A stretch of 64,000 nt of DNA from contig OY744547.1 in NCBI GenBank assembly GCA_963556195.1, forward strand, positions 2,477,942 through 2,541,941, given 5' to 3'. Every line of letters begins with the position of its first letter. Within the stretch, counting starts at the first letter, position 1. The translations under genes were made by a program, and so were the position numbers. This stretch comes from Sepiola atlantica. Taxonomy: Eukaryota; Mollusca; Cephalopoda; Sepiida; Sepiolidae. This document shows, in pieces, positions 55,946 through 64,000 of the stretch. The notes under the pieces are model-generated. The model had not been told where the DNA came from and searched no databases. It saw nothing but the letters and a program-made list of their open reading frames with translations.

Positions 55946-56005
55946 CTGTTTTTCAACTTGTTTTCTTGATCATGAAGGTCATGTATTTATCATTTTCTTT
56001 TTCAG

Positions 56006-56206
56006 TTCTCAGGGTAATTTACGAGAAAAGCATGCAAAGCACCTTTCTGATTTGCGCTTATATTATGAGAAAGAGATCAAAGAATTGAGAGATGCTTTGA
56101 GAAACACGGAGAGTGTGAGCAACCGAAATTCTTTTAAGAAATTGGTCGAAGAAAATTTACTTCTCACCAAGAAATGTCAAGATAAAGAAGAACAACTTTC
56201 CAAACA
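56006..56206 (+). CDS. Same gene, coding exon 5 (coiled coil)
   Basis: Acceptor TTTTTCAG| and donor AAACA|GTGAGT, 201 nt, phase 2 to phase 2. The split codon from exon 4 (GA+T) restores Asp and the frame continues with LREKHAKHLSDLRLYYEKEI, a strong coiled-coil segment, followed by a Lys/Glu-rich helix to residue 886. An Arg-Glu-Lys-His...Leu-Arg-x-Tyr-Tyr-Glu pattern like this is, from memory, present in centrosomal coiled-coil proteins. A copy of interspersed repeat D ends about 60 bases before the acceptor. Confidence 0.9.
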
Positions 56207-56296
56207 GTGAGTACCGATTTCGGTTTCTTCTTTTATCTTTTTCGGTTCGTCTGAAGTTGAAACAAATTCTAGCTTTCAATCTGGCTGCATCTTAAT

Positions 56297-56705
56297 GGAG
56301 GTTTGGTATCTGTCTGTCTGAAGCCGTAACTATACTATTACTTATATTACTAATGGAGGTTTGGTATCTGTCTGTCTGAAGCCGTAACTATACTATTACT
56401 TATATTACTAATGGAGGTTTGGTATCTGTCTGTCTGAAGCCGTAACTATACTATTACTTATATTACTAATGGAGGTTTGGTATCTGTCTGTCTGAAGCCG
56501 TAACTATACTATTACTTATATTACTAATGGAGGTTTGGTATCTGTCTGTCTGAAGCCGAAACTATACTATTACTTATATTACTAATGGAGGTTTGGTATC
56601 TGTCTGTCTGAAGCCGTAACTATACTATTACTTATATTACTAATGGAGGTTTGGTATCTGTCTGTCTGAAGCCGTAACTATACTATTACTTATATTACTA
56701 ATGGA
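56297..56705. repeat. Minisatellite, 58-bp unit, seven copies, in intron 5
   Basis: Unit ATGGAGGTTTGGTATCTGTC, TGTCTGAAGCCGTAACTATA, CTATTACTTATATTACTA. The copies are almost identical (one T to A difference seen). Confidence 0.95.
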
Positions 56706-56939
56706 GACTGTGCATAAGACGGTGTTGAGCGGACGTAACACTCAACGCAGTTCTGCTATTGCTGGCCAAGTAGACCAATGTCGGTGCGATGCGTGTCAGG
56801 TTGCAAGGAATCAGCTGACATCCAACGCGATTGCAAGTTTAAATGAGTTTCAGTCTCAGCTTCTCCGATAACAATGGAAAATTCTTGATTTATCTGGAAA
56901 AATCCTTATTTTCTGGAACAAGTCGGATGGTTAAACGCG

Positions 56940-57215
56940 TTGGTGAATAATTAGTCCTAAGTGACCGTCTTCTGGAGGTTGAAGGTTCAATCCTTACTAC
57001 GGCCGATAACAACTAAGAATAACATAAAAATTACCAATTCTACCCGCTCATGGCTGATGGGATGAGAACAATCTACCCTTGTGGATTAAATAAAAGATTC
57101 AGCTTGAAATTCTGTAAAGGTTCTGTAGTTCAATGTAAGAATTCCTAAATTCTCAAAGATGCACTTGAAGAAGGTCGGTGGTTACATTGGCCGAAACCGT
57201 TGTGAATATAACAAC
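56940..57215 (+). mobile_element. Composite TIR + tRNA-like element, 5'-truncated
   Basis: Body CTTCTGGAGGTTGAAGGTTC then AATCCTTACTACGG (B-box-like) and CATGGCTGATGGGATGAGAA, ending in GAAGAAGGTCGGTGGTTACA then TTGGCCGAAACCGTTGTGAA. The left inverted end is missing. Confidence 0.6.
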
Positions 57216-57227
57216 CGTGAATCATGT

Positions 57228-57390
57228 TTTTGATTTAAAGTTTTGTTTCAATTTAAACATTTATTTTAACCAATCAAAATCTATTGATAAAACTTGAATT
57301 CTTTTTTTTTTTTAAGTTTTGTTTCAATTTAAACATTTATTTTAACCAATCAAAATCTATTGATAAAACTTGAATTCTTTTTTTTTCTAC
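57228..57390. repeat. Two-copy direct tandem duplication, about 80 bp
   Basis: AAGTTTTGTTTCAATTTAAA ... GATAAAACTTGAATTCTTTT occurs twice, identical except for T-run length; recent. Confidence 0.9.
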
Positions 57391-57468
57391 ATGTTTCTTT
57401 TTTGCGTGTTATTGATTCATTTATATTTTATATTTATTTGAATTATTGAATTTTATCTGTCGTTACAG

Positions 57469-57517
57469 AAAAGCCCGAGACTATGAAGAGCAAATCCGTA
57501 CTTACCAGAGCCAATTG
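57469..57517 (+). CDS. Same gene, coding exon 6 (49-nt micro-like exon)
   Basis: A 49-nt exon with acceptor CTGTCGTTACAG| and donor CAATTG|GTGAGG, entering in phase 2 and leaving in phase 0. It encodes the completed Gln codon and then KARDYEEQIRTYQSQL, which continues the heptad pattern of the flanking exons. It is too short for an ORF search and is supported by perfect phase agreement with both neighbours. Confidence 0.85.
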
Positions 57518-57570
57518 GTGAGGACATCTTTTTATTTTTTATTTATCCAGCTTTGCATGAAGTCAATCAC

Positions 57571-57593
57571 TAACCCTAACCCTAACCCTAACC
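57571..57593. repeat. Short telomere-like (CCCTAA)n run
   Basis: Three to four CCCTAA units in intron 6. Similar degenerate TTAGGG-like bits occur at 15515-15560, 18308-18340 and 25385-25415. Too short to mean a chromosome end. Confidence 0.8.
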
Positions 57594-57639
57594 TTTCACA
57601 GCATTAGAGATTTAGTCATTATCTTCATGTTATTTGGTG

Positions 57640-58312
57640 TTAGAATAACCTGTATAAGAGCCAGATACATCCTAAGATGGAGTACTGTTGCCACATCTGG
57701 GGAAGTGCCGCTCTGGGCACTCTTTCCTTTCTTGACAGAGTACAACATCAACTCCGCAATCTGGTGGGGGATGATCTTTTCCCGTCCCTACATACAAGCA
57801 AACATTGATGGTATACCAAATGATTTAAGTGAAAAAGAAATTGACAATGTACCAAGTATTATGACAGAAAGGTTAAACATTGACAGTGGACCAAATGCTA
57901 TGACAAAAAAAATCATTGACAGTGGACCAAATGCTATGACAAAAAAAAATGACAGTGGACCACACACTATGACAAGAACACAAAAAATTGACAGTGTACC
58001 AAACATTATGTGAGGCAAACATTGACATTGGCCAAATGTTATGACAGAAAAACAAATTGCGACTGTATGCTATGACAAAAAATATCGACGGTTGTAAAAA
58101 AGTTTTGACAGATGCTTTTTAAAGGTTAGTACTTTATAAAAATCATAGATTGTTTTTAAATAGTGGCAACATCTGTATAGAAAGGATGTTGCTCGCCTCT
58201 CTCTCTTGTATCGTTATGCTCATGGTCGGTGCTCGACTGATCTTGAATTCCTGCCCCCCCCTCCCACCCCGTACAACATTCACAGTAAGAACTTGTCTAG
58301 CTATCACCAAAG
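57640..58312 (+). pseudogene. LINE-A fragments split by a tandem repeat
   Basis: About 57655-57790 reads (in shifting frames) KMEYCCHIWGSAALGTLSFL and about 58165-58310 reads RKDVARLSLLYRYAHGRC. Between them, 57800-58085 is about eight diverged copies of a roughly 35-bp unit with TTGACAGTGGACCAAATGCT and ATGACAAAAAA. The second part ends where LINE-B starts. Confidence 0.6.
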
Positions 58313-58790
58313 GTCCAAAAAAGAGTCGCCAACTTGATAGGTCCTTCATTATCCACCAAGCTCCAGCCCCTGTCCCATCGCCGCAATGTTGCTTCCTTGT
58401 GCCTGTTTTACAAGTACTTCAATGAATTGTGCTCTGATGAGCTTGCTACTCTGGTACCCCCACGACGTAAATTAACTAGACCAACCCGACAATCTGCCAA
58501 ATCCCGTCCATACACTGTGGAGGTCCCCAGATGCCGAAGAGCTTTCTACTCCAAAAACTTCTTTCCTCGTGCTGCTGGACTCTGGAACTCCCTCCCTGCT
58601 CCCTGTTTCCCCGACGGTACTGATATGCAGAAATTTAAAACTAATGTAAACAGACATCTCGCTGCGCAGATCCCAGTTTAGGTTGACCCCCCCCAACCTT
58701 CTCCCCTTTTCTTTCTTCTCAGTAGCCCCTTACGTCTACAGTGGCGGCCTGCCTTGTTTGGGGTGAACTACGTTAAAAAAACAAACAAAA
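58313..58790 (+). pseudogene. LINE-B 3' end fused to a LINE-A fragment
   Basis: VQKRVANLIGPSLSTKLQPL to NRHLAAQIPV and stop, then CCCCCCC, the family 3' UTR and poly-A. The upstream 150 bp is LINE-A sequence in the same orientation, so the join at about 58310 is a 5'-truncated insertion or recombination point. It lies in intron 6 of the coiled-coil gene. Confidence 0.8.
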
Positions 58791-59286
58791 AAAACAATCT
58801 CTTTCTCCACATCTGAGGTTTCATCCATCTTACACTTCTTGCACAAGAACGAGTTATCCTCTCTTAAACTGCCAGTAATTCCATTGCACTTCTTATATGC
58901 TTACAAGTTCCACAAAAAGTTGAATTGCACCGACTCCCTTTCCACAAAATGGAAATCCCCTCTTTTGGGGAGCTTTCTAACACTACAACCACTGATCATC
59001 ACTTTGGTTTTGGTAACATTAACTTTCAGAACAAGGGAGATAATTGTTTAAAAAACAAAATTATCTCCCTTGATGATAATTTAGCCGCAAGACATATTTT
59101 ATTCAGTATTGAGTTTGTATACTAAGGGAGATAATTATGTTTAAAACTAAATTATCTCCCTTGATGATAATTTGTTGGCATTGTTTAATTTCTTAATAAG
59201 TATAATTAATTATAATTTGAAAATATGCAAAATACCTTAGAAACCACGAATAAGAAGCAAATATTTTTTTATTAAAAATCATTTTT

Positions 59287-59722
59287 TTTGTATAATTTTG
59301 GTTATTCGGACTACATTTCTCATCTTGAGTGTTATCATCACAACGTTTCGGCCATTGTAACCTCCGACCTTCTTCAGGTGTATCTCTTCGAACTCGGGAA
59401 TCTGGATGGAATTTTGAACGGAACCCTTTATGTAATGCATGGGGGTAGCATGCTCTTGTTCCTTCAGCCATGACTGGGAGAAGTCTTCACTAATTCGCAA
59501 TTCTTTGTATCGCCCACACCGAGGATTGAACCTTCACCCTTCAGATGACTATCACTTAGAACTAAATTTAACTTTAGTATTATATCCACTGCGCCACGGG
59601 TCCTTGCGTTCGACAGAAATATTCCTGAGTTCAAAGAGATACACCTGAAGAAGGCCGGAGGTTAGCAGCCGAAACGTTGTGATGATAACACTCAAGGTGA
59701 GAAATGTAGTCTGAATAACCAA
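59287..59722 (-). mobile_element. Composite TIR + tRNA-like element, most complete copy
   Basis: Inverted ends of about 95-110 bp: TTTTGGTTATTCGGACTACA...CATCACAACGTTTCGGCC (59292-59402) and its inverse (59627-59719). Inside, on the - strand, are a perfect A box TGGCGCAGTGG (59584-59594) and B box GGTTCAATCC (59523-59532), then a body. The layout TIR - tRNA promoter - body - TIR is shared by the copies at 5925, 16150 and 56940. Confidence 0.75.
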
Positions 59723-59728
59723 AATCAA

Positions 59729-59822
59729 AAAAGTCGAATTGAAAAGCCAACGCCCTAAAGGAAGAGCACTCTGGCGTAAAAAAATGCCTGAGCAGCCCGT
59801 GTAGGCAACCTCAGGGTTGTTG
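59729..59822 (-). mobile_element. U2-headed SINE family 1, short body fragment
   Basis: GTCGAATTGAAAAGCCAACG ... GAAGAGCACTCTGGCGTAAA resembles the equivalent part of the copies at 160-220 and 7890-7960 but is more diverged, and both ends are missing. Confidence 0.55.
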
Positions 59823-59994
59823 GATAGTGGAGGAATTGTTGATTGCCCATTATTCACAATACTATTATAGATTTTCCAGAAATCGCGAATTCCTAATTTT
59901 TGGTAACTCAATGCGTTTTCTGGTCATCTTGGCATACCTATTCTTATCTGCGGCTATTTCCCTCTTACAATGATTTTTAAAATTTTTTTTTTAA

Positions 59995-60712
59995 CATAGT
60001 TCACCCCAAACAAGGCAGGCCACCACTGTAGACGTAAGGGGCTACTGAGAAAAAAAAAGAGGAGAAGGAAGGGGGGTCAACCTAACTTGGGATCTGCGCA
60101 GCGAGATGTCTGTTTACATTAGTTTTAAATTTCTGCATGTCTGTACTGTCGGGGAAACAGGGGGCAGAGAGGGAGTTCCAGAGGCCAGCAGTACGAGGAA
60201 AGAAGCTATTTGAGTAGAAGGCTCTCTGACATCTGGGGACCTCCACAGTGAATGAATGAGATTTAGTTGATTGTCGAGTTATTCTAGTGAATTTACATCG
60301 AGGGGCCACCAGAGTAGCTAATTCATCAGAGCATAATCCATTGAAGTATTTGTAAAACAAGCACAAGGATGCTACATTGCGGCGATGGGACAGGGACTGG
60401 AGCTTGGTTGACAGTGAGGGACCTATTAGATTGGCGACTCTTTTTTGGACCTTGTCAAGGAGGGAGAGACTAGTAGATGATGCACCAGCCCAGATGTGAC
60501 AACAATACTCCATGCATGGGTGGATGGTGGCTTTGTAGAGATACAGGATAATGTCGGGTATGAAGAGTTTACTAGCACGGTAGAGGGAGCCAACCTTCTT
60601 TGCGGCAGCCTTGGCAATGTCTTGAATGTATTTATTCCAATTCATGTTACCTGTGAAGGTTAGGCCGAGGAGTTTGAATGATGAACTCTCAGGTAGGGTG
60701 TTATTTTCTTGA
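59995..60712 (-). pseudogene. LINE-B 3' half (reverse transcriptase C-terminus and 3' UTR)
   Basis: A 187-codon - strand frame from MNWNKYIQDIAKAAAKKVGS to NRHLAAQIPS, then poly-C and the 3' UTR, with a poly-A on the - strand at about 59990. Probably the 3' part of the same element whose endonuclease lies at 60832-61510, joined by an internal deletion. Confidence 0.85.
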
Positions 60713-60831
60713 TGCTATAAGTTTTTGCCTCTTTTTATTTGACTTATAATGGTTGAATCGACTGAATGCTTGCTGCCTGTGCGCAATAACAGCTGCACAG
60801 GTTAAAATAAACCATTGAGGAGAGTGGGGCT

Positions 60832-61510
60832 TGCTAGAGAAAGGGGACATATTCATCTATGCCTTCTTTGAGCCATTCAGTTACCCCATTCATGCACTGT
60901 TCAGTAGGGAGAGAAAAGGTTTTACTCGATGGGGCAGCTCTGCTGTGATTTCTGATGGATTCCCAATCAGCGCGTTTGTAGTATCTCGTTTTGAGCAACG
61001 GCTCTTCAGCTTGGGGACGAAAGTTTAGGGTGATATTAACCATTATCACAAGGTGATCATTGTTCACGAGTAGGCTATGGGCATCCGTCGCACCAGTCTC
61101 GGGCAATGTAGTCAAGAATAGATCAAGAAGTGAAGCCTGCTGATCCTCACTATCTTGGAGGCGGGTCAGGAAAGTGAATGTGCTATAGAGAAACTGTGAA
61201 TACTTTTACCAAGCCAATTACTGTGGTGAACATTAAAATCCCCAAATACATGGATTTGGGTGCTTGGATCTAAAGAGAGTGCTGCATCAATACTATCAGA
61301 GACACAATCAAACAGGATACACTCCCGAGTCGAAGGAGAATGGTCGAGGAAATATAAGTAACTAACGCTAAGGTTAATCTAAAGCACATGTAGGCCTTTT
61401 TATCTGATTCTAGACGATGTTCTCTAGTTAAGGAGAGGGTGTTACGAATATAGACTCTGTGTCCATTCATGTTTGTCTGAGTCCTTACAGCAGAGTGGAA
61501 GATATCCAGT
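60832..61510 (-). pseudogene. LINE apurinic-like endonuclease fragment
   Basis: The - strand reads STRECILFDCVSDSIDAALS, then IHVFGDFNVHHSNWLGKSIH, LTRLQDSEDQQASLLDLFLT and VNNDHLVIMVNITLNF with one frame change near 61195. The GDFNVHHxxW and DHL motifs are typical of APE-type endonucleases of non-LTR retrotransposons. The reverse transcriptase core is missing before the LINE-B 3' end downstream. Confidence 0.75.
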
Positions 61511-61519
61511 CATGTCAAA

Positions 61520-61816
61520 GCGATTAGAGATGATCAAGGAGTTCCCTTTCATAGGATAGATCCCATAGACCCTGCACCATTCGAGTAGCCAGTCTTTGAA
61601 CTCTCTCCAGATGCTGGGTGTCACGTATTAGATATGGAGCAGAGGCCTGGACACCATACTCTAACAGTGGTCTGACGAGGGAGACATAAAGTGGTAGGAA
61701 TATTTCAGGAGTGAGTTTGTAGAAAGAACGTCGAATGAGAAATAGGGTGTTCCTTGCGTTGTTTGCAGCCTGAATGCGATGTTTAGATGACTTGAAAGAC
61801 GAGTAGAAAAACAAGA
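61520..61816 (-). pseudogene. LINE-C reverse transcriptase C-terminal fragment
   Basis: The - strand frame KHRIQAANNARNTLFLIRRS, PLYVSLVRPLLEYGVQASAP, HLERVQRLATRMVQGLWDLS is a post-catalytic non-LTR reverse transcriptase segment distinct from LINE-B. It abuts the endonuclease fragment of another element. Confidence 0.75.
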
Positions 61817-61845
61817 TACGTCCTTTTTATTTATTTATTCATTTT

Positions 61846-62110
61846 TTAATGGAAATCACTCCAGACAATGCATGAAGCCACTTGATGTAAGGAACTAAAA
61901 AAAAAAAAAATACTACTTCAAGTTCAAAATCTAGCCAACGATAAGTGTTAGATGGATAGATTCCGACCCAGAAAACAGCAATTTTTCCCCCTTTGTCAGA
62001 AACATCGCTCATAGAATGTGAGGACTAAAGGACAAAATACGGGAAGCGAGAGTTACGAGACTGCCGAAAGTAAACCCAAGGTCTACTTTCTACTCTGCTT
62101 ATATCCACCA
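61846..62110 (+). repeat. Interspersed repeat D
   Basis: ATGGAAATCACTCCAGACAA ... GACCCAGAAAACAGCAATTT ... GAGGACTAAAGGACAAAATA, the longest match to the copy at 27772. In intron 6, about 180 bp before exon 7. Confidence 0.7.
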
Positions 62111-62286
62111 GAATGCATTTCGGTTTCAAGGTCCACTTATTACTCTACTTATATATGAAGTGAACACTGAAACTACTGAACCCGTTATGAAATTTCTCAC
62201 ACCGTGTCGCCATTATAATATGTTTATATTAGCAAATCATGATGAACTTCAAAATTCCATGGATGTTTCTTAATCTTTTCTTCCAG

Positions 62287-62448
62287 AAAACTTATTCCCA
62301 GCGTTGCACGGAACTAGAGAAGCTCCTAAATGATTTCAAACATCAATTATACCAAGAAACTGCTCATAATCATCGCAAAGAGGCCAGACTAAAAGACCTT
62401 GAGACGGACCTTCTTAAAAAATCCAAAGCTGTTGAAGAAATGGTCAAG
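62287..62448 (+). CDS. Same gene, coding exon 7 (coiled coil); gene continues beyond window
   Basis: Acceptor ATCTTTTCTTCCAG| and donor GGTCAAG|GTATGT, 162 nt, phase 0 at both ends (residues 904-957). It encodes a continuous charged helix from KTYSQRCTELEKLL to KKSKAVEEMVK. The last 27 nt of the exon together with the splice donor and 34 nt of intron are repeated in tandem to the right edge of the window. Only the first donor keeps the open frame: reading on through the first intronic unit gives VCEMVKLLVYKKQSC and then a stop. No stop codon of the gene lies in the window, so at least one further exon is expected to the right. Confidence 0.88.
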
Positions 62449-64000
62449 GTATGTGAAATGGTAAAACTTTTGGTTTATAAAAAACAAAGCTGTTGAAGAA
62501 ATGGTCAAGGTATGTGAAATGGTAAAACTCTTGGTTTAAAAAAAACCAAAGCTGTTGAAGAAATGGTCAAGGTATGTGAAATGGTAAAACTCTTGGTTTA
62601 AAAAAACCAAAGCTGTTGAAGAAATGGTCAAGGTATGTGAAATGGTAAAACTCTTGGTTTAAAAAAACAAAGCTGTTTAAGAAATGGTCAAGGTATGTGA
62701 AATGGTAAAACTCTTGGTTTAAAAAAAACAAAGCTGTTAAAGAAATGGTCAAGGTATGTGAAATGGTAAAACTCTTGGTTTAAAAAAAACAAAGCTGTTG
62801 AAGAAATGGTCAAGGTATGTGAAATGGTAAAACTCTTGGTTTAAAAAAAACAAAGCTGTTGAAGAAATGGTCAAGGTATGTGAAATGGTAAAACTCTTGG
62901 TTTAAAAAAAACAAAGCTGTTGATGAAATGGTCAAGGTATGTGAAATGGTAAAACTCTTGGTTTAAAAAAAACAAAGCTGTTGATGAAATGGTCAAGGTA
63001 TGTGAAATGGTAAAACTCTTGGTTTAAAAAAACCAAAGCTGTTGAAGAAATGGTCAAGGTATGTGAAATGGTAATACTCTTGGTTTAAAAAACCCAAAGC
63101 TGTTGAAGAAATGGTCAAGGTATGTGAAATGGTAAAACTCTTGGTTTAAAAAAACCAAAGCTGTTTAAGAAATGGTCAAGGTATGTGAAATGGTAAAACT
63201 CTTGGTTTAAAAAAACCAAAGCTGTTGAAGAAATGGTCAAGGTATGTGAAATGGTAATACTCTTGGTTTAAAAAAACCAAAGCTGTTGAAGAAATGGTCA
63301 AGGTATGTGAAATGGTAAAACTCTTGGTTTAAAAAAACCAAAGCTGTTGAAGAAATGGTCAAGGTATGTGAAATGGTAAAACTCTTGGTTTAAAAAAACC
63401 GAAGCTGTTTAAGAAATGGTCAAGGTATGTGAAATGGTAAAACTCTTGGTTTAAAAAAACCAAAGCTGTTTAAGAAATGGTCAAGGTATGTGAAATGGTA
63501 AAACTCTTGGTTTAAAAAAAACCAAAGCTGCTAAAGAAATGGTCAAGGTATGTGAAATGGTAAAACTCTTGGTTTAAAAAAACCAAAGCTGTTGAAGAAA
63601 TGGTCAAGGTATGTGAAATGGTAAAACTCTTGGTTTAAAAAAACCGAAGCTGTTTAAGAAATGGTCAAGGTATGTGAAATGGTAAAACTCTTGGTTTAAA
63701 AAAACCAAAGCTGTTTAAGAAATGGTCAAGGTATGTGAAATGGTAAAACTCTTGGTTTAAAAAAAACCAAAGCTGCTAAAGAAATGGTCAAGGTATGTGA
63801 AATGGTAAAACTCTTGGTTTAAAAAAAACAAAGCTGTTTAAGAAATGGTCAAGGTATGTGAAATGGTAAAACTCTTGGTTTAAAAAAAACCAAAGCTGCT
63901 AAAGAAATGGTCAAGGTATGTGAAATGGTAAAACTCTTGGTTTAAAAAAAACCAAAGCTGCTAAAGAAATGGTCAAGGTATGTGAAATGGTAAAACTCTT
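62422..64000 (+). repeat. Tandem array of a 60-62-bp unit containing a 5' splice site
   Basis: About 26 copies, continuing off the window. Each unit holds the exon-7 end (AAAGCTGTTGAAGAAATGG then TCAAG), the donor GTATGTG, and about 34 nt of intron ending in GGTTTAAAAAAAC. Variation is mostly in the A-run length and in GAAG versus TAAG, TAAAG or GATG within the exon-like part. No good 3' splice site (pyrimidine tract plus AG) is visible within the unit, so the copies are unlikely to act as whole exons, but each is a sequence-identical potential donor. Confidence 0.95.

Noticed and set aside
57571..57593. Telomere or chromosome end
   Set aside because: Only three to four CCCTAA units inside an intron.
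59523..59594. tRNA gene
   Set aside because: A and B boxes are present, but no cloverleaf with acceptor stem can be drawn and the sequence recurs inside a repeat family.

Overview
The window looks like nuclear DNA of an animal, most probably a mollusc. It is AT-rich, full of microsatellites and foldback elements, and carries short GGGAGATAA inverted repeats of the kind I associate with molluscan genomes (class not resolvable). Less than 5% codes for host protein. I found no bacterial-type genes, CRISPR array, rRNA or intact tRNA gene.

One host gene was found, on the + strand from about 39.7 kb to beyond the right edge. Seven exons (39739-41005, 44249-44676, 50513-51061, 54157-54371, 56006-56206, 57469-57517, 62287-62448) join in perfect phase through canonical GT-AG introns to 957 codons without a stop. 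The product is a Ser/Pro-rich, low-complexity N-terminal region followed by coiled coils. It may be an M-phase phosphoprotein 9 (MPHOSPH9)-like centrosomal protein; that name is tentative. Its introns hold Penelope-like element (PLE) relics, LINE fragments, SINEs, a Helitron-like element and minisatellites. The last visible intron opens with about 26 tandem copies of the exon-7 end plus its 5' splice site, running off the window.

From 1 to 39.6 kb I see no host exon. This region is repeats: two SINE families with a U2 snRNA-derived head (one copy with a perfect 14-bp target-site duplication), foldback/MITE-like elements, LINE 3' ends from at least three lineages, a 3-kb array of a 33-bp unit open on both strands (29.4-32.5 kb), a 25-26-bp array (24.6-25.2 kb), and an AT-rich array (34.0-35.5 kb).

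The most interesting signals are these. (1) At least seven copies of a hammerhead-ribozyme fold (CTGANGA / GAAA / UUA or CUA core) show compensatory changes in stems I and III; two of them bracket in inverted orientation a PLE endonuclease relic, and a PLE reverse-transcriptase relic lies in intron 1. (2) Two U2-headed SINE families share a head but differ in body. (3) A composite family has terminal inverted repeats around a tRNA-like promoter. (4) A splice-donor array lies at the end of the gene model. All identifications come from reading the sequence; no database search was possible.
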